Source: Clostridia bacterium (GTDB lineage: Bacteria > Bacillota_A > Clostridia > Oscillospirales > CAG-272). From it: 7,774 bases of DNA. The notes beneath the pieces are model-generated. The model was given only the letters and a program-made list of their open reading frames with translations. It made no database searches and had not been told where the DNA came from. Shown in pieces: positions 1-6,274 of the stretch (its first letter is position 1; every line of letters starts with the position of its first letter). A program made the position numbers and the translations under genes. The DNA lies in assembly GCA_017652965.1 (NCBI GenBank), contig JAGBZZ010000310.1, positions 1 to 7,774 on the forward strand, written 5' to 3'.

Positions 1-307
1 CACCCGAGGGGTCATAGTCTGCCTCCAAGCGGCGCAGCTCGGTAATGTCAAAGAGGAGAGGCAGGACGCTATGCAGGGTGTCGCAAAGCTCGGGCAGGCG
101 GGCAAGATCGGCAAAGACGGCCTGGCGATAGGCGATCACCTCGGTATCCTGCGTGAAGAAGGAGGAAAGCGAGCTGTTCTTCAGGGAAAACAGCGAGGCA
201 AGCCCCATCTCCTCGGTCACCTCGGCCGAGACCTTGACGGGGTTTCTTGCCGCGGCCTCCTCATGGGCGCGGTCGGGATACAGAAAGCTGATATATTTTT
301 GTTCCAC
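1..307 (-). CDS. Probable MutS-like ATPase, N-terminal part (partial, runs off left edge)
   Basis: A GTG start at 305-307 is preceded by AAGGAGAG (317-324) at a 9-nt spacing and by a clear promoter at 352-380. The 102 visible codons are open to the window edge. The protein starts VEQKYISFLYPDRAHEEAA and carries a stretch reading FFTQDTEVIAYRQAVFADL (about residues 51-69), then a leucine-rich helical run ending DITELRRLEADYD. The pattern of a failed-product segment followed by YRQ-V-F-DL resembles the N-terminus of MutS-related proteins common in Clostridia, whose Walker ATPase domain lies at the C-terminus; that part would be outside the window. This assignment is from remembered family resemblance, not from a catalytic motif, so it is moderate. 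It lies on the same strand as, and 96 bp behind, the GH127 gene, but a housekeeping DNA-repair-type role would be unrelated to sugar catabolism. Confidence 0.55.
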   Translation of the reverse strand, partial: MEQKYISFLYPDRAHEEAAARNPVKVSAEVTEEMGLASLFSLKNSSLSSFFTQDTEVIAYRQAVFADLARLPELCDTLHSVLPLLFDITELRRLEADYDPSG

Positions 308-351
308 GGGCGTTTTCTCTCCTTGTGCGGCGATAGGAATTTCTTACCTTC

Positions 352-380
352 AGTATATCACACAATCTCGGAAAATACAA
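352..380 (-). promoter_or_regulatory. Sigma-A-type promoter for the MutS-like gene
   Basis: On the minus strand, TTGTAT (375-380) is followed by a 17-bp spacer and TATACT (352-357). The spacer ends in TGA, giving an extended -10 (TGATATACT). The -35 is weak (only TTG matches consensus) but the extended -10 compensates. Transcription would start near 345, giving a leader of roughly 38 nt before the GTG at 307. The -35 box begins only 24 bp past the GH127 stop codon. Confidence 0.7.
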
Positions 381-403
381 GACGTAACGGCAAAATACAG
401 AAG

Positions 404-2164
404 TTATACGGGAAAGAGCGGGAAACAGACAAAGCTGCCGTCCTGGAAATCGAAATAGGGTCTTACGGTGTAGCCCTCCATCCCCGTAACGTCAAAGCGG
501 AGCGGCTCATCGGTGGGGACAAGGCGGGAGAGGAACTCCTCCGGAGTGCCGACGGCCACCGTGCCGCACTCATGGTTGCGCGTGCCGCACAGGGCAAGCA
601 GAAGCGGGCCGTAGGTGTAGGCCGCCCGGCGGTAACCCGCCACGTCATGCTCACCCTCGTAAGGATGCATGGCAAAGGCAAAGGGGATCTCAAGGGAGAT
701 CACGTCGCCGACCTCAAAGCGGCGGAAGAGCGTCACGTAGCTGCCGGGGTCACCGGTGGCACAGACCTCACCGTTCAGATAGACGTCCACCTTGCCCGTG
801 GCGTAGCGCGGGATGCGAAGCTTTACCGTCAGGTCATGCGGGATCTCGGGGTCAAATGTAAAGGAAACCTTACCGTTATACGGATAATCGGTCTCCTCGG
901 TCACGCGGACGCTCCCGTGGGCGGTCTCCCAGTTCAGGACGGCGGAGGCATAGATATCACAGGAAAGCGTATCCTTTGTCATGGTAAAGAGGTATTCGGG
1001 CAGCTTGGCCATTGCCATACCGACCGAGCCCGAGCAGCAGTGGTTCGGGCGGATGGGGCCGCGCTTGTAGTTGTCGAGGAACATATAGCTGCGGATATCG
1101 ATATCCTCGTTTTGCGCCGCAAAGATGATATTGTAAAGCGACTGCTCCATCTCAAAAACGTAGTCCTCGCGCTCGGGCTCCAGGCGGTGCAGGCGCTGGT
1201 GAATGCCAAGCCAGAAAACGCTGGTACAGACCTCGTTATAGGGCTGCTCCTTCGAAAGGTAGATAAGACGGTGGCCAAGCGGATTGTCACCAAAGCGCTC
1301 GCAAAGGATAAGCCCGCCGCCCGGGTGTTGCCAGTCTCTTCTGTACTGGGCAAGACAGCGCTTGACGGCAGAAAGATAATAGGGGGCACCGGTGTAGCGG
1401 TAAAGGTCAAGATACCCCTCAAAGCCCTCCAGCTCATTGCCGTGGACGTGGGGCTCCTTGCCGTGCTGGCGGCGGGTCTTGGTGGCCCAGGGCTCATTCT
1501 CCACAAACTGCGCAAGCCGCCAGGTCTCCTCGTAATGCTCAATGGTCTTATCCATATCCTCGGGAATGCCGATCTCGGTGGCATACACGATCGGTGAGGC
1601 CACCACCCCCTGGTAAGCCAGGGTCAGATCCTTGATCACCGGAAGATCTGGGCAACGGTTGAACCAATCCTGCCAGAGGCGAAGCATGCGGAAGGCGCGC
1701 TTCTCGCCGCTGTTGCCCGCCGCCACGAGGGCATAGGAAAGCCAGATGCGGACGTAGTGGGGGTACTCGCGCTGGGCAAAGTCCCGCTTGTCGATCGGCA
1801 GAAGGAAGCCGTTTGTCTCCTGCGAGTCCTCAAGGAAGTCAAGCACCCGCCGCATGCAGGCGCGCGCCTCGGGATCCTCCTCCCAACGCAAAAAGTTGCC
1901 AAGCGCCATCAGATACTGGCTGGCCGTCTGCCCCTCGAGATAGTCCTCAAAGACCCCGTCATAGCGCGGGGCGGTGGGCTCACGCCCCGCCTTGACGTCA
2001 AACCAATAGCGCATACGGTCAATGTCCAGATTTTTCAGGGTCAAGCGGAGGTTGTTTTCAAAGATCCGGCGAAAAAGGCCGCCCGTAAGCTTTACCCCGT
2101 GAAGCGGGGTAAACAGAAGATCCTTGACCTTCATTTTGCCGTTATAGTCATAATACTGTTCCAT
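404..2164 (-). CDS. GH127-type glycosidase, putative beta-L-arabinofuranosidase (586 aa)
   Basis: This protein belongs to the GH127 (former DUF1680) type, retaining enzymes that release beta-L-arabinofuranose using a zinc-bound cysteine nucleophile. In the characterised Bifidobacterium enzyme HypBA1, zinc is held by a Glu and three Cys, one of them catalytic. Here the matching signature is visible as E311-x-C313 (in NEVCTSVFW) and the pair C376-C377 (in NHCCSGSVG). E289 in CERFGD is a candidate acid/base. The N-terminal two thirds look like an alpha/alpha barrel with many aromatic helices; residues from about 400 look like beta-sandwich. There is no signal peptide, so it should act in the cytoplasm on imported oligosaccharides. 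The ATG at 2162-2164 has AAAGGA just upstream. It sits 36 bp behind the AraC regulator, implying co-transcription. Specificity within GH127 and related families (GH142, GH146) cannot be fixed from sequence alone. Confidence 0.85.
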   Translation of the reverse strand: MEQYYDYNGKMKVKDLLFTPLHGVKLTGGLFRRIFENNLRLTLKNLDIDRMRYWFDVKAGREPTAPRYDGVFEDYLEGQTASQYLMALGNFLRWEEDPEARACMRRVLDFLEDSQETNGFLLPIDKRDFAQREYPHYVRIWLSYALVAAGNSGEKRAFRMLRLWQDWFNRCPDLPVIKDLTLAYQGVVASPIVYATEIGIPEDMDKTIEHYEETWRLAQFVENEPWATKTRRQHGKEPHVHGNELEGFEGYLDLYRYTGAPYYLSAVKRCLAQYRRDWQHPGGGLILCERFGDNPLGHRLIYLSKEQPYNEVCTSVFWLGIHQRLHRLEPEREDYVFEMEQSLYNIIFAAQNEDIDIRSYMFLDNYKRGPIRPNHCCSGSVGMAMAKLPEYLFTMTKDTLSCDIYASAVLNWETAHGSVRVTEETDYPYNGKVSFTFDPEIPHDLTVKLRIPRYATGKVDVYLNGEVCATGDPGSYVTLFRRFEVGDVISLEIPFAFAMHPYEGEHDVAGYRRAAYTYGPLLLALCGTRNHECGTVAVGTPEEFLSRLVPTDEPLRFDVTGMEGYTVRPYFDFQDGSFVCFPLFPV

Positions 2165-2181
2165 ATCGGTATCCTTTCTTT

Positions 2182-2199
2182 GCGGCAGGCGCCTTCCGC
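2182..2199. repeat. 18-bp near-perfect palindrome between the regulator and GH127 genes
   Basis: On the minus strand it reads GCGGAAGGCGCCTGCCGC: an AGGCGCCT palindrome flanked by GCGG/CCGC arms, with a single mismatched pair. It occupies half of the 36-bp gap between the regulator stop (2201-2203) and the GH127 start, just ahead of the ribosome binding site. As RNA it would form a short stem with a GCGC loop. No run of U follows on either strand, so it does not look like an intrinsic terminator. Confidence 0.55.
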
Positions 2200-2200
2200 C

Positions 2201-2977
2201 TTACTCGCATTTCGGGGTGTGCCCGTATTTCTTTTTGTAAAGCCTTGTGAAAAAGGAGAGGTTGGAAAAGCCGCACAGCTCGGCCACCTCGGAAACGTTA
2301 TATTCGCCGCTTTGCAGCTTTCCCCTGGCGCGGGAAAGGCGGAGGTCATTGCGGTATTCGATGGGGGAGGCACCGATATACTCCCGAAACAGCCTGCGGA
2401 AATTGACCTCGCTCATATCGCAAAGGGCGGCATAGTGGGATACCGGCTCGTTTTTTTGCCAATTGGCCTGCAATTCATACAGGGCGGGGCGCAGGCGGTT
2501 ATACCGCTTCGGCGGGGCGGCACAGCCCTCGTCGATCTCCAGTAAAAGGCGGTATAGGCAGGAAAGATGATAAAAGGGATGATCCCTTCCCCTCCCTTTC
2601 ATCGGCTCAAAGAAAGCGCCGATCAGCTCGCCGGCGTTTGGCAGGGCAAGCTTTGTCGGATGGGAAAGATAGGACGGAAGGACCCCGTCCGAAAGATCGA
2701 ATTGAACGATTCTGATCTCGGTATTCTCGGCCGCGTACGTGCCGGTATAAACAGTGCCGCGGGGCATAAAGACAAGCTCGCCCGCATCGGCATACAAAAG
2801 AGCCTCTCCCTCGCCGTGCAGGGTATCGCACATCCTACCGCTGACTACGTAGATAAAGCCGTGCTTTGCACGCCCCGCGCGGAAGGAGTGGCGGTAGCCC
2901 ATCGGCCTCCCGACGCTTTGGAGATCGATCCCCTTGACGGTAAAATGCGGCTCCTCGGGATAAAACTGATACTTCAC
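2201..2977 (-). CDS. AraC-family transcriptional regulator (258 aa)
   Basis: The N-terminal half (about residues 10-100) looks like a cupin-type effector-binding domain, with HGFIYVVSGRM and an AGELVFMPRGTVY turn typical of AraC sugar sensors. The C-terminal half has two helix-turn-helix motifs: about 179-200 (VSHYAALCDMSEVNFRRLF) and 227-250 (NVSEVAELCGFSNLSFFTRL), joined by GASPIEYRNDLRLSRA and ending in the usual KKYGHTP. I chose the GTG at 2975-2977 because AGGTG lies 5 nt upstream, and because a strong promoter -10 covers 2995-3000; longer in-frame starts (ATG 2990-2992, GTG 3002-3004) would lie at or upstream of the predicted transcription start. It is divergent from the uxa/uxu-type operon and shares its control region, so it most likely regulates both sides, probably in response to a uronate or arabinose-type ligand (inference). 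Confidence 0.88.
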   Translation of the reverse strand: MKYQFYPEEPHFTVKGIDLQSVGRPMGYRHSFRAGRAKHGFIYVVSGRMCDTLHGEGEALLYADAGELVFMPRGTVYTGTYAAENTEIRIVQFDLSDGVLPSYLSHPTKLALPNAGELIGAFFEPMKGRGRDHPFYHLSCLYRLLLEIDEGCAAPPKRYNRLRPALYELQANWQKNEPVSHYAALCDMSEVNFRRLFREYIGASPIEYRNDLRLSRARGKLQSGEYNVSEVAELCGFSNLSFFTRLYKKKYGHTPKCE

Positions 2978-2982
2978 ACCAT

Positions 2983-2987
2983 CACCT
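2983..2987 (-). promoter_or_regulatory. Ribosome binding site deciding the AraC-type regulator start
   Basis: AGGTG on the minus strand lies 5 nt before the GTG at 2975-2977. The predicted transcription start is near 2988, so the leader is only about 11 nt and the site sits almost at the 5' end of the message. Confidence 0.5.
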
Positions 2988-2994
2988 CGCATCC

Positions 2995-3023
2995 AGTATA
3001 ACACTTCCCGTGCCGAAAGTCAA
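2995..3023 (-). promoter_or_regulatory. Promoter for the AraC regulator and GH127 operon
   Basis: On the minus strand, TTGACT (3018-3023), a 17-bp spacer and TATACT (2995-3000) form a near-consensus sigma-A promoter; TGT before TATACT makes an extended -10. The expected transcription start is near 2988. The left copy of the GGTCGGATC repeat (3027-3035) lies 4 bp behind the -35 box. Confidence 0.8.
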
Positions 3024-3026
3024 GAT

Positions 3027-3055
3027 GGTCGGATCGTGTTAAAAACGGTCGGATC
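3027..3055 (+). promoter_or_regulatory. Putative AraC-type operator: two direct GGTCGGATC repeats
   Basis: Identical 9-mers GGTCGGATC occur at 3027-3035 and 3047-3055, same orientation, 20 bp apart, about two helical turns. They fill the space between the two divergent promoters: the right copy ends 5 bp before the rightward -35, and the left copy begins 4 bp behind the leftward -35. Direct half-sites about 21 bp apart next to a -35 are the known arrangement for AraC-family activators (araI1/araI2). Binding by the neighbouring regulator is an inference. Confidence 0.6.
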
Positions 3056-3060
3056 TGCCA

Positions 3061-3089
3061 TTGCACACGCGCGCGGTGTCTGTTATACT
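3061..3089 (+). promoter_or_regulatory. Promoter for the uronate catabolism operon
   Basis: TTGCAC (3061-3066), 17-bp spacer, TATACT (3084-3089), with TGT before it giving an extended -10. The expected transcription start is near 3096, leaving a leader of about 46 nt before the TTG start at 3142. The weaker -35 with an operator half-site immediately upstream suggests activator dependence. Confidence 0.75.
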
Positions 3090-3095
3090 GAAAGA

Positions 3096-3118
3096 GGTGG
3101 GGTAGCCTGCGACCCACC
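3096..3118 (+). other. Possible 5'-leader hairpin of the uronate operon
   Basis: GGTGGG (3096-3101) can pair with CCCACC (3113-3118), closing an 11-nt loop. The stem begins essentially at the predicted first nucleotide of the transcript. No U-tract follows, so it is not a terminator; a 5'-end stabilising stem is the simplest reading. Confidence 0.4.
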
Positions 3119-3141
3119 GGGTATAAGAAGGGAGAAGACTG

Positions 3142-4446
3142 TTGAAGGACACCTATTTACTGAAGACCGAGCGCGCCGCGCGCCTGTATTTCGGCTATGC
3201 GCGGGATCTGCCGCTGATCGATTATCATAACCATATCGCGATCTCCGACCTTGTCAAGGATCGCCGCTTTGACAGTATATACGAGCTTTGGCTGGCAAGC
3301 GACCCCTACAAGCATCGCCTGATGCGCATTTCGGGGGTGGAGGAGCGATATATCACCGGAGATAGCGAGCCCTATCAGAAGTTTTTGAAATACTGCGAGG
3401 TGTTCCCGCTTCTCGTGGGGACGCCGGTGTATGCCTGGTCCCGCATGGAGCTTTCCCGCATTTTCGGGCTTTCGCTTGTGCCAAGCGCAGAGACGGCAAA
3501 GCGCCTTTGGGACGAGACGGGGGAGCGGCTTGCCTCGCGTGAGTATTCGACACGGGGGATCCTTTCCCGCTTTTCTATCGAGTATCAGTCTCCCGTGGCC
3601 ACCCTCCTTGACGACCTTGCCCCCTACCGTGCGGCAGGCATTGCCCCTTCCCTGCGTGGGGACGATCTGCTTTCCCCGACGCCTGCCCTCCTTGCGGCGC
3701 TTTCCGCGCGTACGGGGCGGCATGTGGAGGATACGGCCTCCTATCTTGCGGCCGTTGGGCTCCTTTTGGATGAATTCCGTGCGGCGGGCTGTGCCTTTGC
3801 CGACCATGCCCTGGATGCCGGCTTTTTTGAGGCGGATGCCGACGGCGCCCGCGGGGAGATGCTTTGCCGGCTGGGGGCGGAGTATGAAAAGCGTGGCTTT
3901 ACCCTGCTTTTGCACCTGGATGCCATGCGAAAAACCAGCACCCGCCTTGCGCGCGCCGCAGGCCCTGCGGGCGGATACGCCGCCGTGGGCGGGAGATTTC
4001 CGATCCCGGCGCTTTGCGGCCTTTTGGACAGGATGGAGGCGGCGGGAGGCCTGCCGGACACCGTCCTTTTCCCCTTAAGCCAGGGGGATATGCCCCCGCT
4101 TGCCGTCTTGGAGGGCTCGTTTGCCGAGGACGGCCACCCCGCCAAGGTCCAGCTTGGCCCCGCGTGGTGGTGGTGCGACCATGAGGCGGGCATCCGCACG
4201 GCGCTCGAGACGGTCGCCTCCTACGGGGTGCTTTCCCGCTTTATCGGGATGACGACCGATTCGCGCAGTATCCTTTCCTTTGTGCGGCACGATTACTTCC
4301 GCAGGATCCTTTGCTCGTGGCTGGACGAGAGGTGCGAGGGGTCGGATTGGGGGCTTTCGGAGGGCGAGCTTGGCCGCCTTGTGTGCCTTCTTTCGTATGA
4401 AAATGCCAAAAAGAAAATTCAAGATAAAAGCAGGAGCGAAAAGTAA
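3142..4446 (+). CDS. uxaC: Uronate isomerase (glucuronate isomerase), divergent UxaC type (434 aa)
   Basis: It should interconvert D-glucuronate and D-fructuronate (and possibly D-galacturonate and D-tagaturonate), the first step of cytoplasmic hexuronate breakdown. It belongs to the amidohydrolase superfamily. The metal-binding H-x-H is H29/H31 in LIDYHNHIAISDL. Other UxaC hallmarks are SDPYKHRLMR followed by GVEERYITGD (54-74), LLLHLDAMR (255-263), VQLGPAWWWCDHEAG (336-350) and the near-signature GMTTDSRSILSFVRHDYFRR (369-388). At 434 residues it is shorter than typical UxaC (about 470), and several core positions differ from the classical DHYKWRxMR and WWFxD forms, so it belongs to a divergent clade. 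The TTG start is supported by AAGGGAG (3128-3134) at 7 nt; it is the first gene of the operon. The weak start codon may limit its expression. The next gene starts 2 bp after the stop. Confidence 0.88.
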   Translation: MKDTYLLKTERAARLYFGYARDLPLIDYHNHIAISDLVKDRRFDSIYELWLASDPYKHRLMRISGVEERYITGDSEPYQKFLKYCEVFPLLVGTPVYAWSRMELSRIFGLSLVPSAETAKRLWDETGERLASREYSTRGILSRFSIEYQSPVATLLDDLAPYRAAGIAPSLRGDDLLSPTPALLAALSARTGRHVEDTASYLAAVGLLLDEFRAAGCAFADHALDAGFFEADADGARGEMLCRLGAEYEKRGFTLLLHLDAMRKTSTRLARAAGPAGGYAAVGGRFPIPALCGLLDRMEAAGGLPDTVLFPLSQGDMPPLAVLEGSFAEDGHPAKVQLGPAWWWCDHEAGIRTALETVASYGVLSRFIGMTTDSRSILSFVRHDYFRRILCSWLDERCEGSDWGLSEGELGRLVCLLSYENAKKKIQDKSRSEK

Positions 4447-4448
4447 GC

Positions 4449-5300
4449 ATGGAAAACTATTTTGACGGAAAAGTAGCCGTGATCACGGGGGCCGGCGGTG
4501 TCATCTGCTCGGAGATCGCCCGTGACCTTGCCGCGGCGGGGTGCATCACCGTGCTGGTGGGCAGAACGGCCGAAAAGCTTGCGGCGGTGGCCGAGGAGAT
4601 CCTCTCTGCCGGCGGGCGTGCCAGGGTGATGCCCTGTGACGTGACCGACAGACGGGCGGTAGACGAGCTGGCAAAGGCCGTCATGGCCGAATACGGCCGT
4701 TGCGATTTTCTTATCAACGGCGCGGGCGGCAACGATGCCCGCTGCCAGCCAAAGATCACCGAGTTTGACGAAAGAGAGCTGGAGGAGGATCGCCCCGCGG
4801 ATCTTGTGGGGCTTTACAACGTGGATATGGATGTTTTTGAGGATATCCTACGGCTGAATACCATGGGCACCTTCTATCCCACCCTGGCCTTTGCCAAATA
4901 CATGACAAAGCAGGAGGAGGGGGGCAGCATTGTCAACTTTGCCTCCATGAACACCTACTGCCCGCTGACCCGCAATTTCTCGTACGCCATGTCCAAGGCG
5001 GCCGTTGCCAACCTGACCGAGTCGCTGGCGGCCTATTTTGCCAAGGCGGGCATCCGTGTCAACGCCATTGCCCCCGGCTTTATCCTCAATCCCCGCAGCC
5101 GCCGCATTCTCGGCTCGCCCGAGGAGGGGCTGACCAAGCGCGGCAGTGACGTGATCAACCATACCCCGATGCGCCGCTTTGGCACGGCCTCCGAGATGTG
5201 CGGCACGGTGCGCTGGCTTTTAGACGCGCGTGCCTCCGCCTTTGTGACCGGGGTCACCGTCCCGGTGGACGGCGGCTTTCTGACGCTTAGCGGCGTTTGA
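4449..5300 (+). CDS. uxuB: SDR-family fructuronate reductase / D-mannonate oxidoreductase (283 aa)
   Basis: It most likely reduces D-fructuronate to D-mannonate with NAD(P)H, the second step of the glucuronate route. It is a classical short-chain dehydrogenase: the dinucleotide loop is VITGAGGVIC (11-20), followed by GR at 38-39, CDV at 63-65, and NGAGGN (90-95). The catalytic tetrad appears intact as N137 (LNTMG), S166 (FASMN), Y179 and K183 (YAMSK). A long acidic insert at about 96-130 and the GGVIC turn in place of the usual GxGIG match the YjmF-type enzymes of Bacillus, which replace the unrelated long-chain dehydrogenase UxuB of E. coli. The VDGGFLTLSGV C-terminus is typical of SDRs. The start ATG has AGGAG (4432-4436) inside the end of the isomerase gene. 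The role is inferred from family and from its position between uxaC- and uxuA-like genes; another sugar-acid substrate is possible. Confidence 0.87.
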   Translation: MENYFDGKVAVITGAGGVICSEIARDLAAAGCITVLVGRTAEKLAAVAEEILSAGGRARVMPCDVTDRRAVDELAKAVMAEYGRCDFLINGAGGNDARCQPKITEFDERELEEDRPADLVGLYNVDMDVFEDILRLNTMGTFYPTLAFAKYMTKQEEGGSIVNFASMNTYCPLTRNFSYAMSKAAVANLTESLAAYFAKAGIRVNAIAPGFILNPRSRRILGSPEEGLTKRGSDVINHTPMRRFGTASEMCGTVRWLLDARASAFVTGVTVPVDGGFLTLSGV

Positions 5301-5301
5301 C

Positions 5302-5306
5302 GGAGG
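5302..5306 (+). promoter_or_regulatory. Ribosome binding site deciding the mannonate dehydratase start
   Basis: GGAGG lies 5 nt before the ATG at 5312. An upstream in-frame TTG at 5297, which overlaps the previous stop as TTGA, would place this site inside the coding sequence and lacks a comparable site of its own. Confidence 0.7.
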
Positions 5307-5311
5307 GCGGA

Positions 5312-6274
5312 ATGATACTTGCCGATTACTTCCGCTCCGAGCATGATGCGGCGTGGGATTTTGCCGTATCTGCGGGTGTTTCCCACGGGGTCATCCGCCT
5401 GCCCGAGGACGGGAAATTTGACTATGGAGACAGGGCGCACTGGGATAGCCTTGTCGGCCGCTTTACCGATTTCGGTGTGACCCCGGTGGCGATCGAGCCG
5501 ATGCCAAACGAGCTGCACGACCATATTAAGCTGGGGGACGAGCGGCGGGACGAGGCGATCGCACGGGTGATCTCGATGTTTCCGCACATGCGCACCCACG
5601 GGATCGATACCATCTGCTTCAATTGGATGGCGCACATCGGGTGGCTGCGCACGTCTGCCGATTATCCCGAAAGGGGCGGCGCACGGGTGACCGCCTTTCG
5701 CCTTGCCGACTTTTGCCCGACGGGGGCGGCCATCACGGCCGAGCGGCTGTGGGAGAACTACGCCTACTTTCTGCGGGCGGTCATCCCCGAGGCCGAGCGG
5801 TACGGCATAAGGCTTGCCCTGCACCCCGATGACCCGCCCCTGCCGCGGCTTGGCGGGGTGGAGCGTATTATGATCAGCCGCGAAAATATCCGCCGCGCCG
5901 TCTATGAGATCCTGCCCAGCGAAAGCCTTGGCATCACCATGTGCCAGGCCAACTTCTTTGTGATGGGCGAGGATCTTGCCGATACGATAGCCGAGTTCGC
6001 CGACCGCATCTATATGGTGCATTTCCGCAATACGCGCGGCACACCCGAAAGCTTCCGCGAGACCTACCACGACAACGGCGATATCGACATGGCGGCCGTG
6101 ATGCGGCTGTATGCCCGCCACGGGATCCACGTGCCGATCCGTGTGGATCACGTCCCCACCATGCCGATGGAGGAAAGCCGCCTGCCGGGCTACGATGCCA
6201 TGGGGCGCCTTTTTGCCATCGGGTATCTTAAGGGGATTTTGGATGCCACCTATAAAAAGGAGGAAGTGCTATGA
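5312..6274 (+). CDS. uxuA: Mannonate dehydratase, short form (320 aa)
   Basis: It dehydrates D-mannonate to 2-keto-3-deoxy-D-gluconate, the step after the SDR encoded just upstream. It is a TIM-barrel enzyme of the xylose-isomerase-like fold needing Mn2+. Family hallmarks are clear: LALHPDDPPLPRLGGVERI (168-186), MCQANFFVMGEDL (210-222), MVHFRNTRGTPESFRETYHD (235-254), NGDIDM (255-260) and RVDHVPTMPMEE (277-288). The expected metal ligands are H171, C211, H237 and D279, with spacings close to those of the Streptococcus suis enzyme. At 320 residues it is shorter than B. subtilis (about 360) or E. coli (394) UxuA; the N-terminal strand begins at MILADYF without extra sequence. I prefer the ATG at 5312 over the upstream TTG at 5297 because of its GGAGG site. 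Its stop overlaps the GH39 start by 4 bp (ATGA), so the two are translationally coupled. Confidence 0.93.
   Translation: MILADYFRSEHDAAWDFAVSAGVSHGVIRLPEDGKFDYGDRAHWDSLVGRFTDFGVTPVAIEPMPNELHDHIKLGDERRDEAIARVISMFPHMRTHGIDTICFNWMAHIGWLRTSADYPERGGARVTAFRLADFCPTGAAITAERLWENYAYFLRAVIPEAERYGIRLALHPDDPPLPRLGGVERIMISRENIRRAVYEILPSESLGITMCQANFFVMGEDLADTIAEFADRIYMVHFRNTRGTPESFRETYHDNGDIDMAAVMRLYARHGIHVPIRVDHVPTMPMEESRLPGYDAMGRLFAIGYLKGILDATYKKEEVL

Noticed and set aside
308..403. An intrinsic terminator after the GH127 gene
   Set aside because: No GC-rich stem followed by a T-tract is visible on the minus strand between the stop and the next promoter.
71..1597. A 508-codon open frame on the plus strand opposite the MutS-like and GH127 genes
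   Set aside because: It is antisense to two genes with clear family motifs, promoters and ribosome sites. Its translation is low-complexity and shows no domain. It arises from GC-rich codon bias.
1757..2545. A 262-codon plus-strand open frame spanning the GH127 start and the regulator gene
   Set aside because: It is antisense to conserved GH127 and helix-turn-helix coding sequence; compositional shadow.
3027..3060. A possible CcpA catabolite-repression (cre) site in the divergent region
   Set aside because: TGTTAAAAACGG partly resembles one half but the other half does not match the cre palindrome; the direct repeats explain the region better.
3036..3230. A 64-codon plus-strand frame across the control region into the isomerase
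   Set aside because: It would start upstream of the mapped-by-motif promoter and overlaps the isomerase in another frame; no ribosome site.
3157..3915. A 252-codon minus-strand open frame opposite the uronate isomerase
   Set aside because: It is antisense to conserved UxaC motifs, rich in Arg/Gly/Pro, and without recognisable domains.
5033..6151. A 372-codon open frame on the minus strand opposite the SDR and mannonate dehydratase genes
   Set aside because: It crosses the boundary of two well-recognised genes, has no ribosome site that stands out, and its translation shows no family features.
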